This document shows positions 1-7,072 of a DNA stretch of 39,491 nucleotides, piece by piece. Position numbers and translations under genes: made by a program. The notes below the pieces were generated by a model. That model did not search any database and had not been told where the DNA came from. It worked only from the letters and a program-made list of their open reading frames with translations. Positions within the stretch are counted from its first letter, which is position 1. Every line of letters begins with the position of its first letter. The stretch comes from Mesobacillus campisalis (GTDB lineage: Bacteria > Bacillota > Bacilli > Bacillales > Cytobacillaceae), in NCBI RefSeq assembly GCF_000986785.1, contig NZ_LAYY01000029.1:1-39491 (forward strand), written 5' to 3'.

Positions 1-30
1 GAGAAATTCATTAGAGTGGGAGTGTTTACT

Positions 31-792
31 TTGAGGATATTGGTTACTGGTTCAACAGGACAACTAGGGTCAACTTTAGTTAAGCAACTAAAAGGTTCTG
101 ATTATAAAGTTAAAATAACTTCTAGAAGAAAACCTGAAGGATTAGGACATTTCGAGTGGGTTTATAGCGATTTATCGTCTGGTGAAGGATTAGAAGTAGC
201 AGTAAAAGATGTAGATGTAATTATACACGCAGCAACAAGTCCGATTAAAAATTCAAAAATGGTCGAGGTTTTAGCTTTTAAGGAGTTTTTAGGTAAAATG
301 AAACACATAAAACATTTTATTTATCCGTCAATTGTTGGGATAGATGAAATACCATTTAAATATTATAAACACAAATATGAAGCAGAAGAATTGTTAAATA
401 AATGTTCTATCCCTCACACAATTGTACGTGCCACTCAGTTCCACAATTTTGTCGAAAATTTATTTATATCAAAACCACTCTTTAAAAGATATATTGTCCC
501 TGGAAACTTTAAATTTCAAAGTGTTGATGTTAGTGAATTTGCCAGTCATCTAATAAGTTTAATGGAAAAAGATCCACAAGGAAGAGCGGATGATTTTGGT
601 GGACCAGATATTATGACATTAAAAGAAATGGCTGAACTCAAAATCAAAAAAAATAAGGAATCAAATAAAGTTTTAAGCATTTCTTTTCCAGGAAAACTGT
701 ACAAATCTATCTCCGAGGGGAAAAATACAAATTCTTTTCGAAAAATGGGGAAAATCAGCTTCGGGGAATATCTAAGTAATAAGATCGTATGA
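31..792 (+). CDS. NmrA-like / SDR-family NAD(P)-binding protein
   Basis: The protein opens with a Rossmann nucleotide-binding motif (MRILVTGSTGQLGSTL, TGxxGxxG) and is about 253 residues long. That size and the lack of a clear YxxxK catalytic pair match the atypical SDR/NmrA group, whose members act as quinone or flavin reductases, sugar-nucleotide enzymes or redox sensors. The TTG at 31 is chosen over the upstream in-frame GTG at 16 because GGGAG (18-22) sits 8 nt before it and the Rossmann strand then starts at residue 2. The gene is visibly AT-rich compared with the rest of the window. No neighbour points to a substrate. The fold is clear; the specific function is unknown. Confidence 0.8.
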   Translation: MRILVTGSTGQLGSTLVKQLKGSDYKVKITSRRKPEGLGHFEWVYSDLSSGEGLEVAVKDVDVIIHAATSPIKNSKMVEVLAFKEFLGKMKHIKHFIYPSIVGIDEIPFKYYKHKYEAEELLNKCSIPHTIVRATQFHNFVENLFISKPLFKRYIVPGNFKFQSVDVSEFASHLISLMEKDPQGRADDFGGPDIMTLKEMAELKIKKNKESNKVLSISFPGKLYKSISEGKNTNSFRKMGKISFGEYLSNKIV

Positions 793-1135
793 GGTATTCA
801 GGCTACTGAGTGGGCCTTCTTTATTGCCTAAAAAAGATTGTGAAGATTTATACTTAACTAAATGGGTGCTTTAGTAGAATAAGAAAAAAATCATTCATTA
901 AAAAAATTGCGTTTATTAGTTGCTAAGTTGAAGGCTTCATATTTCGTTTGGATGAATTATACTTTGCACCTGGTCATCTTATGTGGCACATTTTTTGACG
1001 GATTTGGCAGCGTTCCAAGCCCGGCTTTTGCATGCATTGGGAAGCAAAAGCCAAGGCCGAAGGTTATAAGCAATAAGAAAAAAATTGATTTTTTGGCCCT
1101 CTTAAATAAATGCATTTCCTAATATTTTTTAAGGC
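793..1135. other. Intergenic region without a confident gene
   Basis: This 343-nt gap holds an open frame of about 71 codons (TTG at 907 to 1122) that lacks a good ribosome binding site and resembles no family I know. Inside it is a perfect 9-bp inverted repeat, GGCTTTTGC (1023-1031) and GCAAAAGCC (1044-1052), with a 12-nt loop. No T-run follows, so it is not a typical terminator. I see nothing else in the gap. Confidence 0.4.
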
Positions 1136-1552
1136 TTAATCGTCTATTACAGCTTTCCCTTGTTCACGTAACTTTTTTAGGGATGCACGCATATGATTTA
1201 TTTCTTCATCGGAATGTCTTTCCCATGAACTTAATTCTGCGACTATTTTCAAAGGAGATTTAGACCTATATGAACGTGTTGGGTTTCCAGGGAATCTTTT
1301 GTCAGTTAAGTTTGGATCATTTTCAAAATCACCTAATGGTTCTACAATGAAGATTCTTTCTTTTGATGTTGATGATGCTAATTCAGCACCCCATTTAGCA
1401 GCATCCAATGTGGCGGTAAAGTAGATATAGTTCGATTTTTTATCTTGGTAATTTGATAAGTGTTGCGGCTCTAATAAATCTCCAATTTTCAATCCTGCCT
1501 TCGTACCGTGAAAAAAAGGACCATGATCCAAGACATCTTTTTTATCATTCAT
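1136..1552 (-). CDS. arr: NAD(+)--rifampin ADP-ribosyltransferase
   Basis: Arr enzymes inactivate rifamycins by ADP-ribosylating the C23 hydroxyl, using NAD+. The 138-residue product has the usual family length and its hallmarks: the N-terminal FFHGTKA segment with the NAD-contacting His, the LYFTA-like stretch YIYFTATLDAAKWGAELA, the IFIVEPLG(D/E)FENDPNLTDK block and the PGNPTRSYRS motif. The ATG at 1552 is preferred to an in-frame upstream ATG because GGAGGGG (complement of 1562-1568) lies 9 nt before it and the upstream ATG is inside that site. It is a stand-alone gene, convergent with the small-RNA-like unit and the reductase gene that follow. Such genes are common as intrinsic resistance determinants in soil Bacillaceae. 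No promoter could be assigned with confidence. Confidence 0.9.
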   Translation of the reverse strand: MNDKKDVLDHGPFFHGTKAGLKIGDLLEPQHLSNYQDKKSNYIYFTATLDAAKWGAELASSTSKERIFIVEPLGDFENDPNLTDKRFPGNPTRSYRSKSPLKIVAELSSWERHSDEEINHMRASLKKLREQGKAVIDD

Positions 1553-1644
1553 ACTAGTACACCCCTCCATTTTTTAATTTGTGTATTACAGTATAGTATT
1601 GGAATGGCTAAAAGAGTAGTCTATAAATGATTTGCAAATCGTTG

Positions 1645-1737
1645 TATAATGTAAGTAGAGGGAATGATTGATCCAGAATCCGTATTTTATGACCTAGTAA
1701 AGAATCCGTTTTGATTAATCAAAATGGATTCTTTTTT
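1645..1737 (+). other. Short possible transcription unit ending in a terminator
   Basis: A consensus -10 (TATAAT, 1645-1650, poor -35) is followed by AGAGGGA and a 16-codon frame, ATG at 1664, reading MIDPESVFYDLVKNPF. A perfect-looking 18-bp hairpin (arms 1699-1716 and 1717-1734, one G-T pair) with a T-run overlaps the end of that frame. The unit is about 80 nt, on the strand opposite to arr and upstream of the reductase gene. It could be a small RNA, a leader peptide/attenuator or an orphan terminator. Only the hairpin is certain. Confidence 0.35.
1699..1737 (+). terminator. Rho-independent terminator
   Basis: The arms AAAGAATCC-G-TTTTGATT and AATCAAAA-T-GGATTCTTT form an almost perfect hairpin followed by TTTTTTC. 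The T-run orientation fits termination of rightward transcription. Confidence 0.75.
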
Positions 1738-1849
1738 CTGATTTAAGTTTTTTTTTGTTTAATCGTGTTCTAAGCAGATGTCCTTACCAGGGAGCAACAT
1801 TACACCGAGCAGGTACATAATCAATATTAATTGAAATGGAGGGGAAAAT

Positions 1850-2410
1850 ATGTCAGAGATAATGAGGCCACGAAGAGTTCTTTTAGATTTAGCCGTTACT
1901 TTGGACGGATTTATAGAAGGGAAGAATGGGGAAATTGACTGGTGCATTATGGACTCCGAGATGGACTTTATCCATTTTCTGAATCGAATCGATACGATAT
2001 TATACGGAAGAAAAAGCTATGATTTATGGGGCCAATATGCTGCGGAAAACGATGATGTGGAAGATGACATGTGGAACATCATCCACCAAAAAGAAAAGTA
2101 TGTGTTTTCCCGAAACCAACAGGGAAGTGGAACGGGAGCACATTTCGTTAATGGAAACGTGGTTGAAGAAGTTATTAAATTAAAGAATCAGCCCGGTAAA
2201 GATATTTGGCTCTACGGCGGAGCGAGCCTTATAACAACTTTTATCAAGTACAATCTTGTCGATGAATTTAGATTATCTGTTCACCCTGTTATTTTAGGAG
2301 AAGGAAAACCATTGTTTATTGATGTAAAACAGAGGGTGAACTTAGAACATGTTGACACACGAACGTTTTCCTCTGGAGTTGTTCAATTATGCTACAGGCT
2401 GAAAAATTGA
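1850..2410 (+). CDS. Dihydrofolate reductase / RibD C-terminal family protein
   Basis: The 186-residue product matches the RibD C-terminal/DHFR-like family (B. subtilis YyaP/YwjB group). It has RRVLLDLAVTLDGFIEGKNGEIDW at the N terminus, TILYGRKSYDLW in the middle, and KPLFIDVKQRVNLEHVDTRTFSSGVVQLCY at the end. The segment DIWLYGGASLITTFIKYNLVDEFRLSVHPVILGEGKPLF is the family's dinucleotide-binding GGxxL region and substrate loop. Members bind NADPH, but most are not true folate reductases and their substrates are unknown. The ATG at 1850 follows GAGGGGAA by 4-5 nt. It stands alone; no riboflavin or folate genes are nearby. Confidence 0.85.
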   Translation: MSEIMRPRRVLLDLAVTLDGFIEGKNGEIDWCIMDSEMDFIHFLNRIDTILYGRKSYDLWGQYAAENDDVEDDMWNIIHQKEKYVFSRNQQGSGTGAHFVNGNVVEEVIKLKNQPGKDIWLYGGASLITTFIKYNLVDEFRLSVHPVILGEGKPLFIDVKQRVNLEHVDTRTFSSGVVQLCYRLKN

Positions 2411-2442
2411 TAATTATAAAACTAGTTTAGGATAGCTCCTTT

Positions 2443-2502
2443 CATTTTCTCATCATTTTCTCATCTTTCCCTTCCCTTATTCTCATTCCCTGAGGATATA
2501 GT
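2443..2502 (+). promoter_or_regulatory. Phased TTCTCAT repeats upstream of the PepSY gene
   Basis: CATTTTCTCAT occurs twice in perfect tandem (2443-2453, 2454-2464). The core TTCTCAT recurs at 2480-2486, so its starts are at 2447, 2458 and 2480, spaced 11 and 22 bp. A -10 element TATAGT lies at 2497-2502 with no recognisable -35 (CCCTTA at 2474). Direct repeats at 11-bp phasing next to a weak -35 are typical of OmpR/PhoB-family response-regulator activation. The regulator is not in the window. Confidence 0.5.
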
Positions 2503-2545
2503 AAGGATAAGAAATGAGATTGAAAATGATGAGGAGGAGATTTAA

Positions 2546-3094
2546 ATGAAAAGAAAAGTGTTAATCGGTGCTTTAGGAGCTACGCTTGTTTTTGGAGGTA
2601 CGTTTGCTGTAAGTGCTGCAAAGAAGGATGATGGCAATGAGGTCGACAATGGAGTTAAGAATGGAAAAACAATCCTCAGCACAAATGAAGTGGAAACAAT
2701 AGCCCTTCAAGAAGTGAATGGTGTCATCGAAGAGATTGAACTGGAGAAAGAGGCGGATAAAGTCATTTATGAGGTAGAGATTGAAGAAAATGATATCGAC
2801 TATCATTTGAATATTGATGCTTATACTGGTCAAATCTACTCCGTTGACCGGGATGAGGATGACGATGATGACAATCGTCAAAACGGTGGGCAGGACCAGC
2901 AGGATATCATTTCCCAGACTGATGCCATTGTAATTGCTGAAAAGGCAGTGAATGGAAAGATGACTGAGATTAAAATAGATGAGGATGACGGTTTTATTAA
3001 ATATGAAGTAGAATTGAAAACAGCGCGCGGAGAAGCAGAAGTTGAGATTGATGCAGCAACTGGAAAAGTCCTTGACGTCGAGTATGATGATTAA
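2546..3094 (+). CDS. Secreted PepSY-domain protein
   Basis: The 182-residue product begins with a Sec signal peptide (MKRKVLIGALGATLVFGGTFAVSAA, likely cut after SAA or AVSA). Two PepSY repeats follow: residues ~45-100 (ALQEVNGVIEEIELEKE...YEVEIEENDIDYHLNIDAYTGQIYSVD) and ~125-182 (AEKAVNGKMTEIKIDEDDGFIKYEVELKTARGEAEVEIDAATGKVLDVEYDD). They are joined by a very acidic linker (DRDEDDDDDN). PepSY domains are small exported modules often tied to protease inhibition or envelope control. A GAGGAGGAG site lies 7-8 nt before the ATG. In other Bacillus species similar genes sit under two-component control, which fits the phased repeats upstream. No catalytic residues are visible. Confidence 0.85.
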   Translation: MKRKVLIGALGATLVFGGTFAVSAAKKDDGNEVDNGVKNGKTILSTNEVETIALQEVNGVIEEIELEKEADKVIYEVEIEENDIDYHLNIDAYTGQIYSVDRDEDDDDDNRQNGGQDQQDIISQTDAIVIAEKAVNGKMTEIKIDEDDGFIKYEVELKTARGEAEVEIDAATGKVLDVEYDD

Positions 3095-3116
3095 AAAAGA
3101 ATTTGATTTTAATACC

Positions 3117-3150
3117 AAAGCCCTAAATCATATAATGGGGCTTTTGTTTT
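3117..3150 (+). terminator. Terminator of the PepSY gene
   Basis: AAAGCCC (3117-3123) pairs with GGGCTTT (3138-3144), followed by TGTTTTGTTT. Confidence 0.75.
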
Positions 3151-3181
3151 GTTTAATGTTGCTTCCCGTCACTCATCATAT

Positions 3182-3262
3182 GCTATAATAAATGTCCTTG
3201 GCAGGGGCATGACTATGTTGAAAAGGCAGAAACACGATTTGTTGTTTCTGCTTTTTCTTTTT
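3182..3262 (+). ncRNA. Candidate short transcript or attenuator upstream of the methyltransferase gene
   Basis: An extended -10 (TGCTATAAT, 3182-3189 region) is followed about 30 nt later by a hairpin, GCAGAAAC (3226-3233) with GTTTCTGC (3244-3251), and a T-rich tail. The predicted transcript is about 60 nt. The same stretch contains a 28-codon frame, ATG at 3215 to the stop at 3301, with AGGGG 7 nt before it, encoding a basic start and a hydrophobic run (MLKRQKHDLLFLLFLFHLSF). A second, identical TGCTATAAT follows the terminator. Either a small RNA, a short membrane peptide or a premature-termination leader would fit. Nothing decides between them. Confidence 0.35.
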
Positions 3263-3273
3263 CATCTTTCATT

Positions 3274-3282
3274 TGCTATAAT
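3274..3282 (+). promoter_or_regulatory. Extended -10 promoter for the methyltransferase gene
   Basis: TGCTATAAT lies 44 nt before the start codon at 3326. The -35 region (TTTTCT-like) is weak, as is common with TGn-extended promoters. Confidence 0.5.
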
Positions 3283-3325
3283 GACTGCCATGCAGCACTA
3301 ATTGGAATAAATAGGGGAGTGGAAT

Positions 3326-3922
3326 ATGGACGATAACGTTTTTGAAGAGATGGCAAAGAGGTATGATACCGAAGAGAGAATGGAATTGGCTAAAATCATC
3401 GTTAAGGAAGTAAAAGCAGAAGTAGGACATTGTCCATCAAAATCTTTAATTGACTATGGCAGTGGTACTGGACTAATTGGATTGGAATTAGCAGATGACG
3501 TTCATTCCATCCTGTTGGTCGATTCATCCAAACAAATGCTGGAGGTTGCCAAGGCTAAAATCTCCCGAAAAGGATTGGCCAACGCGAAAGTACTTTGTTC
3601 CGATTTTACCCAAGAAACTCCTGACCTTGAGGCCGACATCGTTTTAATGTCATTAGTCCTTCTTCATATTCCGGATACAGAAAAAATTTTACAGAAATTG
3701 TTCCAGATTTTAAATTATGGCGGCAAGCTCATTATTGTTGATTTTGATAAAAAAGATCAAATTTATCATCCAAAAGTCCATAATGGTTTTTTGCATGAAG
3801 AACTGAAGGCGCGATTATCCAAAGTTGGATTTTCATCAACCGAGATCAGGACATTCTATCATGGAGAACGTATATTCATGAAACAGGATGCCTCCATGTT
3901 TATATCCAGCAGCATAAAGTGA
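3326..3922 (+). CDS. Class I SAM-dependent methyltransferase
   Basis: The 198-residue protein carries SAM-binding motif I (SLIDYGSGTGLIGLELA, residues ~37-53), the acidic motif II (ILLVDSSKQMLEVAKAKI), and motif III/post-I blocks (VLCSDFTQETPDLEADIVLMSLVLLHIPDTEKIL, GGKLIIVDFDKKD). The pattern is that of the Methyltransf_11/25 group (UbiE-like), whose substrates range from small metabolites to quinones. The ATG follows GGGGAGTGG by 4-6 nt. It is a single-gene unit between two terminators, so context gives no substrate. Confidence 0.85.
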   Translation: MDDNVFEEMAKRYDTEERMELAKIIVKEVKAEVGHCPSKSLIDYGSGTGLIGLELADDVHSILLVDSSKQMLEVAKAKISRKGLANAKVLCSDFTQETPDLEADIVLMSLVLLHIPDTEKILQKLFQILNYGGKLIIVDFDKKDQIYHPKVHNGFLHEELKARLSKVGFSSTEIRTFYHGERIFMKQDASMFISSSIK

Positions 3923-3941
3923 AAAATGAGAAAATAAGTGG

Positions 3942-3972
3942 ACCTGCAAGGACATCTTTGTAGGTTTTTTTG
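3942..3972 (+). terminator. Terminator of the methyltransferase gene
   Basis: ACCTGCAA (3942-3949) pairs with TTGTAGGT (3958-3965) with one G-T pair, followed by seven T residues. Confidence 0.75.
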
Positions 3973-4015
3973 TACCAAACTATAATTTCCATGAAGGAAG
4001 ACTCTTCTGTAAACG

Positions 4016-4044
4016 TTGACAAAAAAATAGAAGAGGTATATCAT
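4016..4044 (+). promoter_or_regulatory. Sigma-A promoter of the broken GPH symporter gene
   Basis: TTGACA (4016-4021), a 17-bp spacer and TATCAT (4039-4044) form a near-consensus promoter. It would give a leader of about 170 nt before the start at 4222. Confidence 0.65.
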
Positions 4045-4221
4045 TCATATAAATTAGTTTGTACGATGGATGAACTAAGATAAGGTGTTATGATTTCTGT
4101 AACCGCCATCAATCAGAAATGTAAGCAATTCCAAAGGTTGAATAGTAGTTTGGTTTTTATGTTATGGAAAAAAAGTAGACAACCAGTTTGAAGGCTATAC
4201 AATTTAGGAAGGTGATGCATC

Positions 4222-5654
4222 ATGGGAGAAGCACAAAGAGTAGAAATGGAAAGTCCGGAAATGGCAGAATCGAACGCTAGTGCCAAAATAGGCATAGTAG
4301 AAAAAGTTGGGTACGCATCAGGGGACTTGGCTTGTAACCTGATTTATGCGACCGTTTCCACTTATTTATTGTTCTTTTATACAGATGTTTTTGGCATTTC
4401 AGCCGCAGCAGCGGGGACCATGTTCCTGGTCGTTCGGATTTTTGATGCCATCAATGACCCGATTATTGGGAGTTTGGTAGACAGAACCAACACAAGGTAT
4501 GGAAGATTTAGACCATACTTGCTGTATAGTGCGGTTCCATTTGCCATCCTGGCAATTCTTTGCTTTACGACTCCTGATTTTAATGAGTGGGGAAAGCTCG
4601 TTTATGCTTATATTACTTACACCCTTTTAACCGTTGTTTATACATTTATAAATGTACCTTATGGTGCGTTAACATCGGCGATTACGCGTGACAATGATGA
4701 AGTGGTGAGTCTTACATCCGTCCGGATGATTTTTGCCAATATCGGGGATTGATTGTCGCCTTCTTTGTCCCGTTTTTATCCTCCTCCATTGGAGACATGA
4801 CGAACGATACAGCACTTGGCTGGCAAATAACGATGGGGATTATGGGAGTGGTTGGAACTCTATTGATTCTGTTCACTTTCAGGTCCACAAAAGAACGTGT
4901 CCAAGTGGTTCAGACTAATGTTAAAATCAAACCGACAGATATTTTTGAACAGTTGAAAGTGAATCGTCCACTAGTCGTTTTAAGCATCTTTTTCATCATT
5001 ATCTTTGGTGTGAATTCGATTATCAACTCGGTTGGAATTTACTATGTTACGTACAATATGGACAGTCCGGATCTTGTAAAATGGTACGGCTTAATCGGTA
5101 CCCTTCCCGCCTTCGCCATTCTGCCATTTATCCCATGGCTGAATAAGAAGCTGGGGAAGAAAAAGCTGCTTTATGTTTCCTTAGCGGTGACCATTGCCGG
5201 GTTGGTTGGTATCCTGGTAACACCTCCAACGATGACCGCGCTGATTTTGATTTTCCGTTTGGTTGCTGCAGCGGGAGCACTGACCGCTGGTGGCTTTATG
5301 TGGGCACTGATTCCTGAAACCATTGAATACGGCGAATATAAGACAGGTAAAAGGATGGGGGGACTCATTTACGCCATCGTGGGCTTTTTCTTCAAATTCG
5401 GTATGGCACTTGGTGGAATCATTCCTGGTTTAGTCCTTACCCAATTCGGCTATGTGGCCAATCAGGTTCAAAGCCAAACCTCCCTAACCGGAATCCTGAT
5501 TACAACGACTGTTGTACCAATTATTTTACTTGTATTGGCCATGATCGAAATTAAATACTACAACCTGGATGACGAAACGTATGATAAAGTCGTACGAGAG
5601 TTGGAAAACCGTCAAAAGGTGAATCGTCAGCTGGAAAATGGAGAAATCTATTAA
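4222..5654 (+). pseudogene. GPH-family sugar:cation symporter, interrupted by a one-base frameshift
   Basis: Two overlapping frames encode one GPH/MelB-type transporter (12 membrane segments, major facilitator fold). The first frame (4222-4752, ending ...SVRMIFANIGD) covers the N-terminal half with the family motifs DAINDPIIGSLVDRTNTRYGRFRPYLL and NVPYGALTS. The second (from about 4749, IVAFFVPFLSSS...) covers the rest. Restoring one G to the run GGGG at 4744-4747 gives RMIFANIGGLIVAFFVPF, a continuous protein of 477 residues. The intact paralogue at 29275-30633 reads RMICALIGTALVMSITTPL at the same place, which fixes the site and direction of the slip. The ATG at 4222 follows GGAAGGTGATG. 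No catabolic enzyme is adjacent. This is either a genuine pseudogene or a base-calling error in a short homopolymer. Confidence 0.85.
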
Positions 5655-5690
5655 ACCCTAAAGACAGCTGGCTATCAATTTTATAAAATA

Positions 5691-5735
5691 GAAATGAGGA
5701 AGTGTCATATGGACACTTCCTCATTTCTTATTTTA
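5691..5735. terminator. Bidirectional terminator between the broken symporter and znuA
   Basis: A perfect 16-bp stem (5691-5706 with 5712-5727, 5-nt loop) has A-rich and T-rich flanks, so it can serve both converging genes. The right arm ends one base before the znuA stop codon. Confidence 0.85.
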
Positions 5736-6765
5736 GAGCTTTATCCAATGTTTCAATGTTTTTTCTCATTAAACTAAAGTAATCTTCTCCATTTTGGATA
5801 TCTTCCTCTGTTATAACAGATAAATTGTGTAAGTAAAGAGGCTCTGCGTTAATTTCTTTGCGAATGACCTCAGCTACTTTTGGAGCAACATTTTGTTCAA
5901 ACAGAATGTATTTAATTTGTTTATCACGTGCCAGTTCAATGATATTTTGAAGGGCTTTTTGGGATGGTTCATCAGTAGGAGAAAGACCAGCGACAGGAAT
6001 TTGCTGGATGCCGTAACTTTCTTCCCAATAACCGTAGGCAGCATGTGAAACGACCATCTCAGGATTTTCCTTAGATTCTGCTAAATGATGAAATTCCTCG
6101 TCCAGCTTTTCAAGTTCGTCTTTCAATGATTCGTAATTTTTTTGGAACTTTTCCTTTGCATCTGGCTTTAACTCAACAAAGGTATTTTTAATACCTTCAG
6201 CTAGAGTGATAGCTTGGTAAGGATCTAGCCATACATGAGGGTCGAGGTCTCCGTGGTCATGTCCGTCCCCATCGGTTTCAGAGTGCTCTTCGGCATGTCC
6301 GTGCTCATCCGATTCGGAGTGCTCTTCGCCGTGTCCATTCTCTTCTTTTTCATAATGGTCGTCGTGCTCATGAGCAAGGGTCTCAATTCCATGTGCAGCT
6401 TCCACGAATTTTACTTTTTGATTTTTAAGAGCATTCCCCATTTTCTCCGCAAAAGGTTCCAAACCTAAGCCGTTGTAAATAAATGCATCGGCTTCTGCAA
6501 TATTCGTCATTTGTTTAGTCGTTGGTTCGAATGTATGGGCATCAGCACCAGGAGGCATGATACTTTCAACTGTGACATCTTCTCCGCCAATTTTTTCTGT
6601 GAAATCTTTCAATGGGTAAATTGTAGTAAAGATTTTTAATTGATTGGCAGCTTCCTGTTGATCCGTTTCAGTAGATATTGAAGCATTTGGTTTTTGAGAG
6701 TTACAACCTGCCAGAAAAATTGATATAACGAAGATAAATCCCAATGCCATATACTTAAATTTCAT
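5728..6765 (-). CDS. znuA: Zinc ABC transporter substrate-binding lipoprotein
   Basis: ZnuA/AdcA proteins capture Zn2+ outside the membrane and pass it to an ABC permease. The 345-residue product has a lipoprotein signal with lipobox FLAGC (Cys21). The cluster A-I metal ligands are visible as His in GADAHTFEPT, His in DPHVWLDP, His in VVSHAAYGYW and an acidic residue in the ILFEQN region. A long His/Glu/Asp-rich loop (about residues 130-178, HEHDDHYEKEENGHGEEH..., DGDGHDHGDLD) precedes HVWLDP, as in true zinc-binding members. The gene is preceded by a promoter overlaid with Zur boxes. Unusually, no ABC ATPase or permease gene (znuB/znuC) follows or precedes it here, so they must lie elsewhere. 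Confidence 0.93.
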   Translation of the reverse strand: MKFKYMALGFIFVISIFLAGCNSQKPNASISTETDQQEAANQLKIFTTIYPLKDFTEKIGGEDVTVESIMPPGADAHTFEPTTKQMTNIAEADAFIYNGLGLEPFAEKMGNALKNQKVKFVEAAHGIETLAHEHDDHYEKEENGHGEEHSESDEHGHAEEHSETDGDGHDHGDLDPHVWLDPYQAITLAEGIKNTFVELKPDAKEKFQKNYESLKDELEKLDEEFHHLAESKENPEMVVSHAAYGYWEESYGIQQIPVAGLSPTDEPSQKALQNIIELARDKQIKYILFEQNVAPKVAEVIRKEINAEPLYLHNLSVITEEDIQNGEDYFSLMRKNIETLDKALK

Positions 6766-6805
6766 AGTGACTATACCTCTTCCCGTGAGAAATTATTTGC
6801 TCCCT

Positions 6806-6849
6806 ATAATATCGTAATGATTACGATTTGTAAACAGTAATCATTACGT
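6806..6849 (-). promoter_or_regulatory. znuA promoter with two Zur boxes
   Basis: On the minus strand, TTTACA (complement of 6829-6834), a 17-bp spacer and TATTAT (complement of 6806-6811) form a good sigma-A promoter. The spacer contains the perfect Zur box TCGTAATGATTACGA (6812-6826). A second near-palindrome, AGTAATCATTACGTT (6836-6850), lies directly upstream of the -35. This matches the B. subtilis Zur consensus (TCGTAATnATTACGA), so zinc-loaded Zur should block polymerase binding. Confidence 0.88.
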
Positions 6850-6951
6850 TTTATTTGCAAAAATATGCATTTATTAAAGTGAAAATGAAAGTTCAATAAA
6901 ATAGGTAATAAAAGTTTCCATTCTTAATAGACTAAAACATAATCAGGTGTC

Positions 6952-6966
6952 ATTACGATTTGCAAA
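6952..6966 (+). promoter_or_regulatory. Possible Zur half-site upstream of the permease gene
   Basis: ATTACGATTTGCAAA carries the right half of the Zur palindrome. The left half (AATCAGGTGTC) is poor. It lies 106 nt before the permease start. It might be a weak operator for the ycgR/ycgQ-like pair, but on its own it is not convincing. Confidence 0.35.
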
Positions 6967-7072
6967 AAATTTAAAGTGTTAAAGAAAAATAGGATAGGCT
7001 ATTACATTTTTGAATAAACATACAAATAAAATAAGTGCTATTAAAAAAGTAATAGACGAAGGAATGATCTGA

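Noticed and set aside
907-1122. 71-codon frame starting with TTG
   Set aside because: It has no ribosome binding site, no recognisable family and contains a strong inverted repeat, so it is not called as a gene.
2573-3118. Minus-strand 181-codon frame opposite the PepSY gene
   Set aside because: The PepSY protein has a signal peptide, two domains and a ribosome binding site; the antisense frame has none of these and yields a low-complexity hydrophobic product.
4744-4747. Phase variation at the G run
   Set aside because: A run of four or five G residues is too short for efficient slippage; mutation or sequencing error is more likely.
4733-4918. Third small frame across the symporter frameshift
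   Set aside because: Its translation has no transporter features; the real continuation is in the frame reading IVAFFVPFLSSS.
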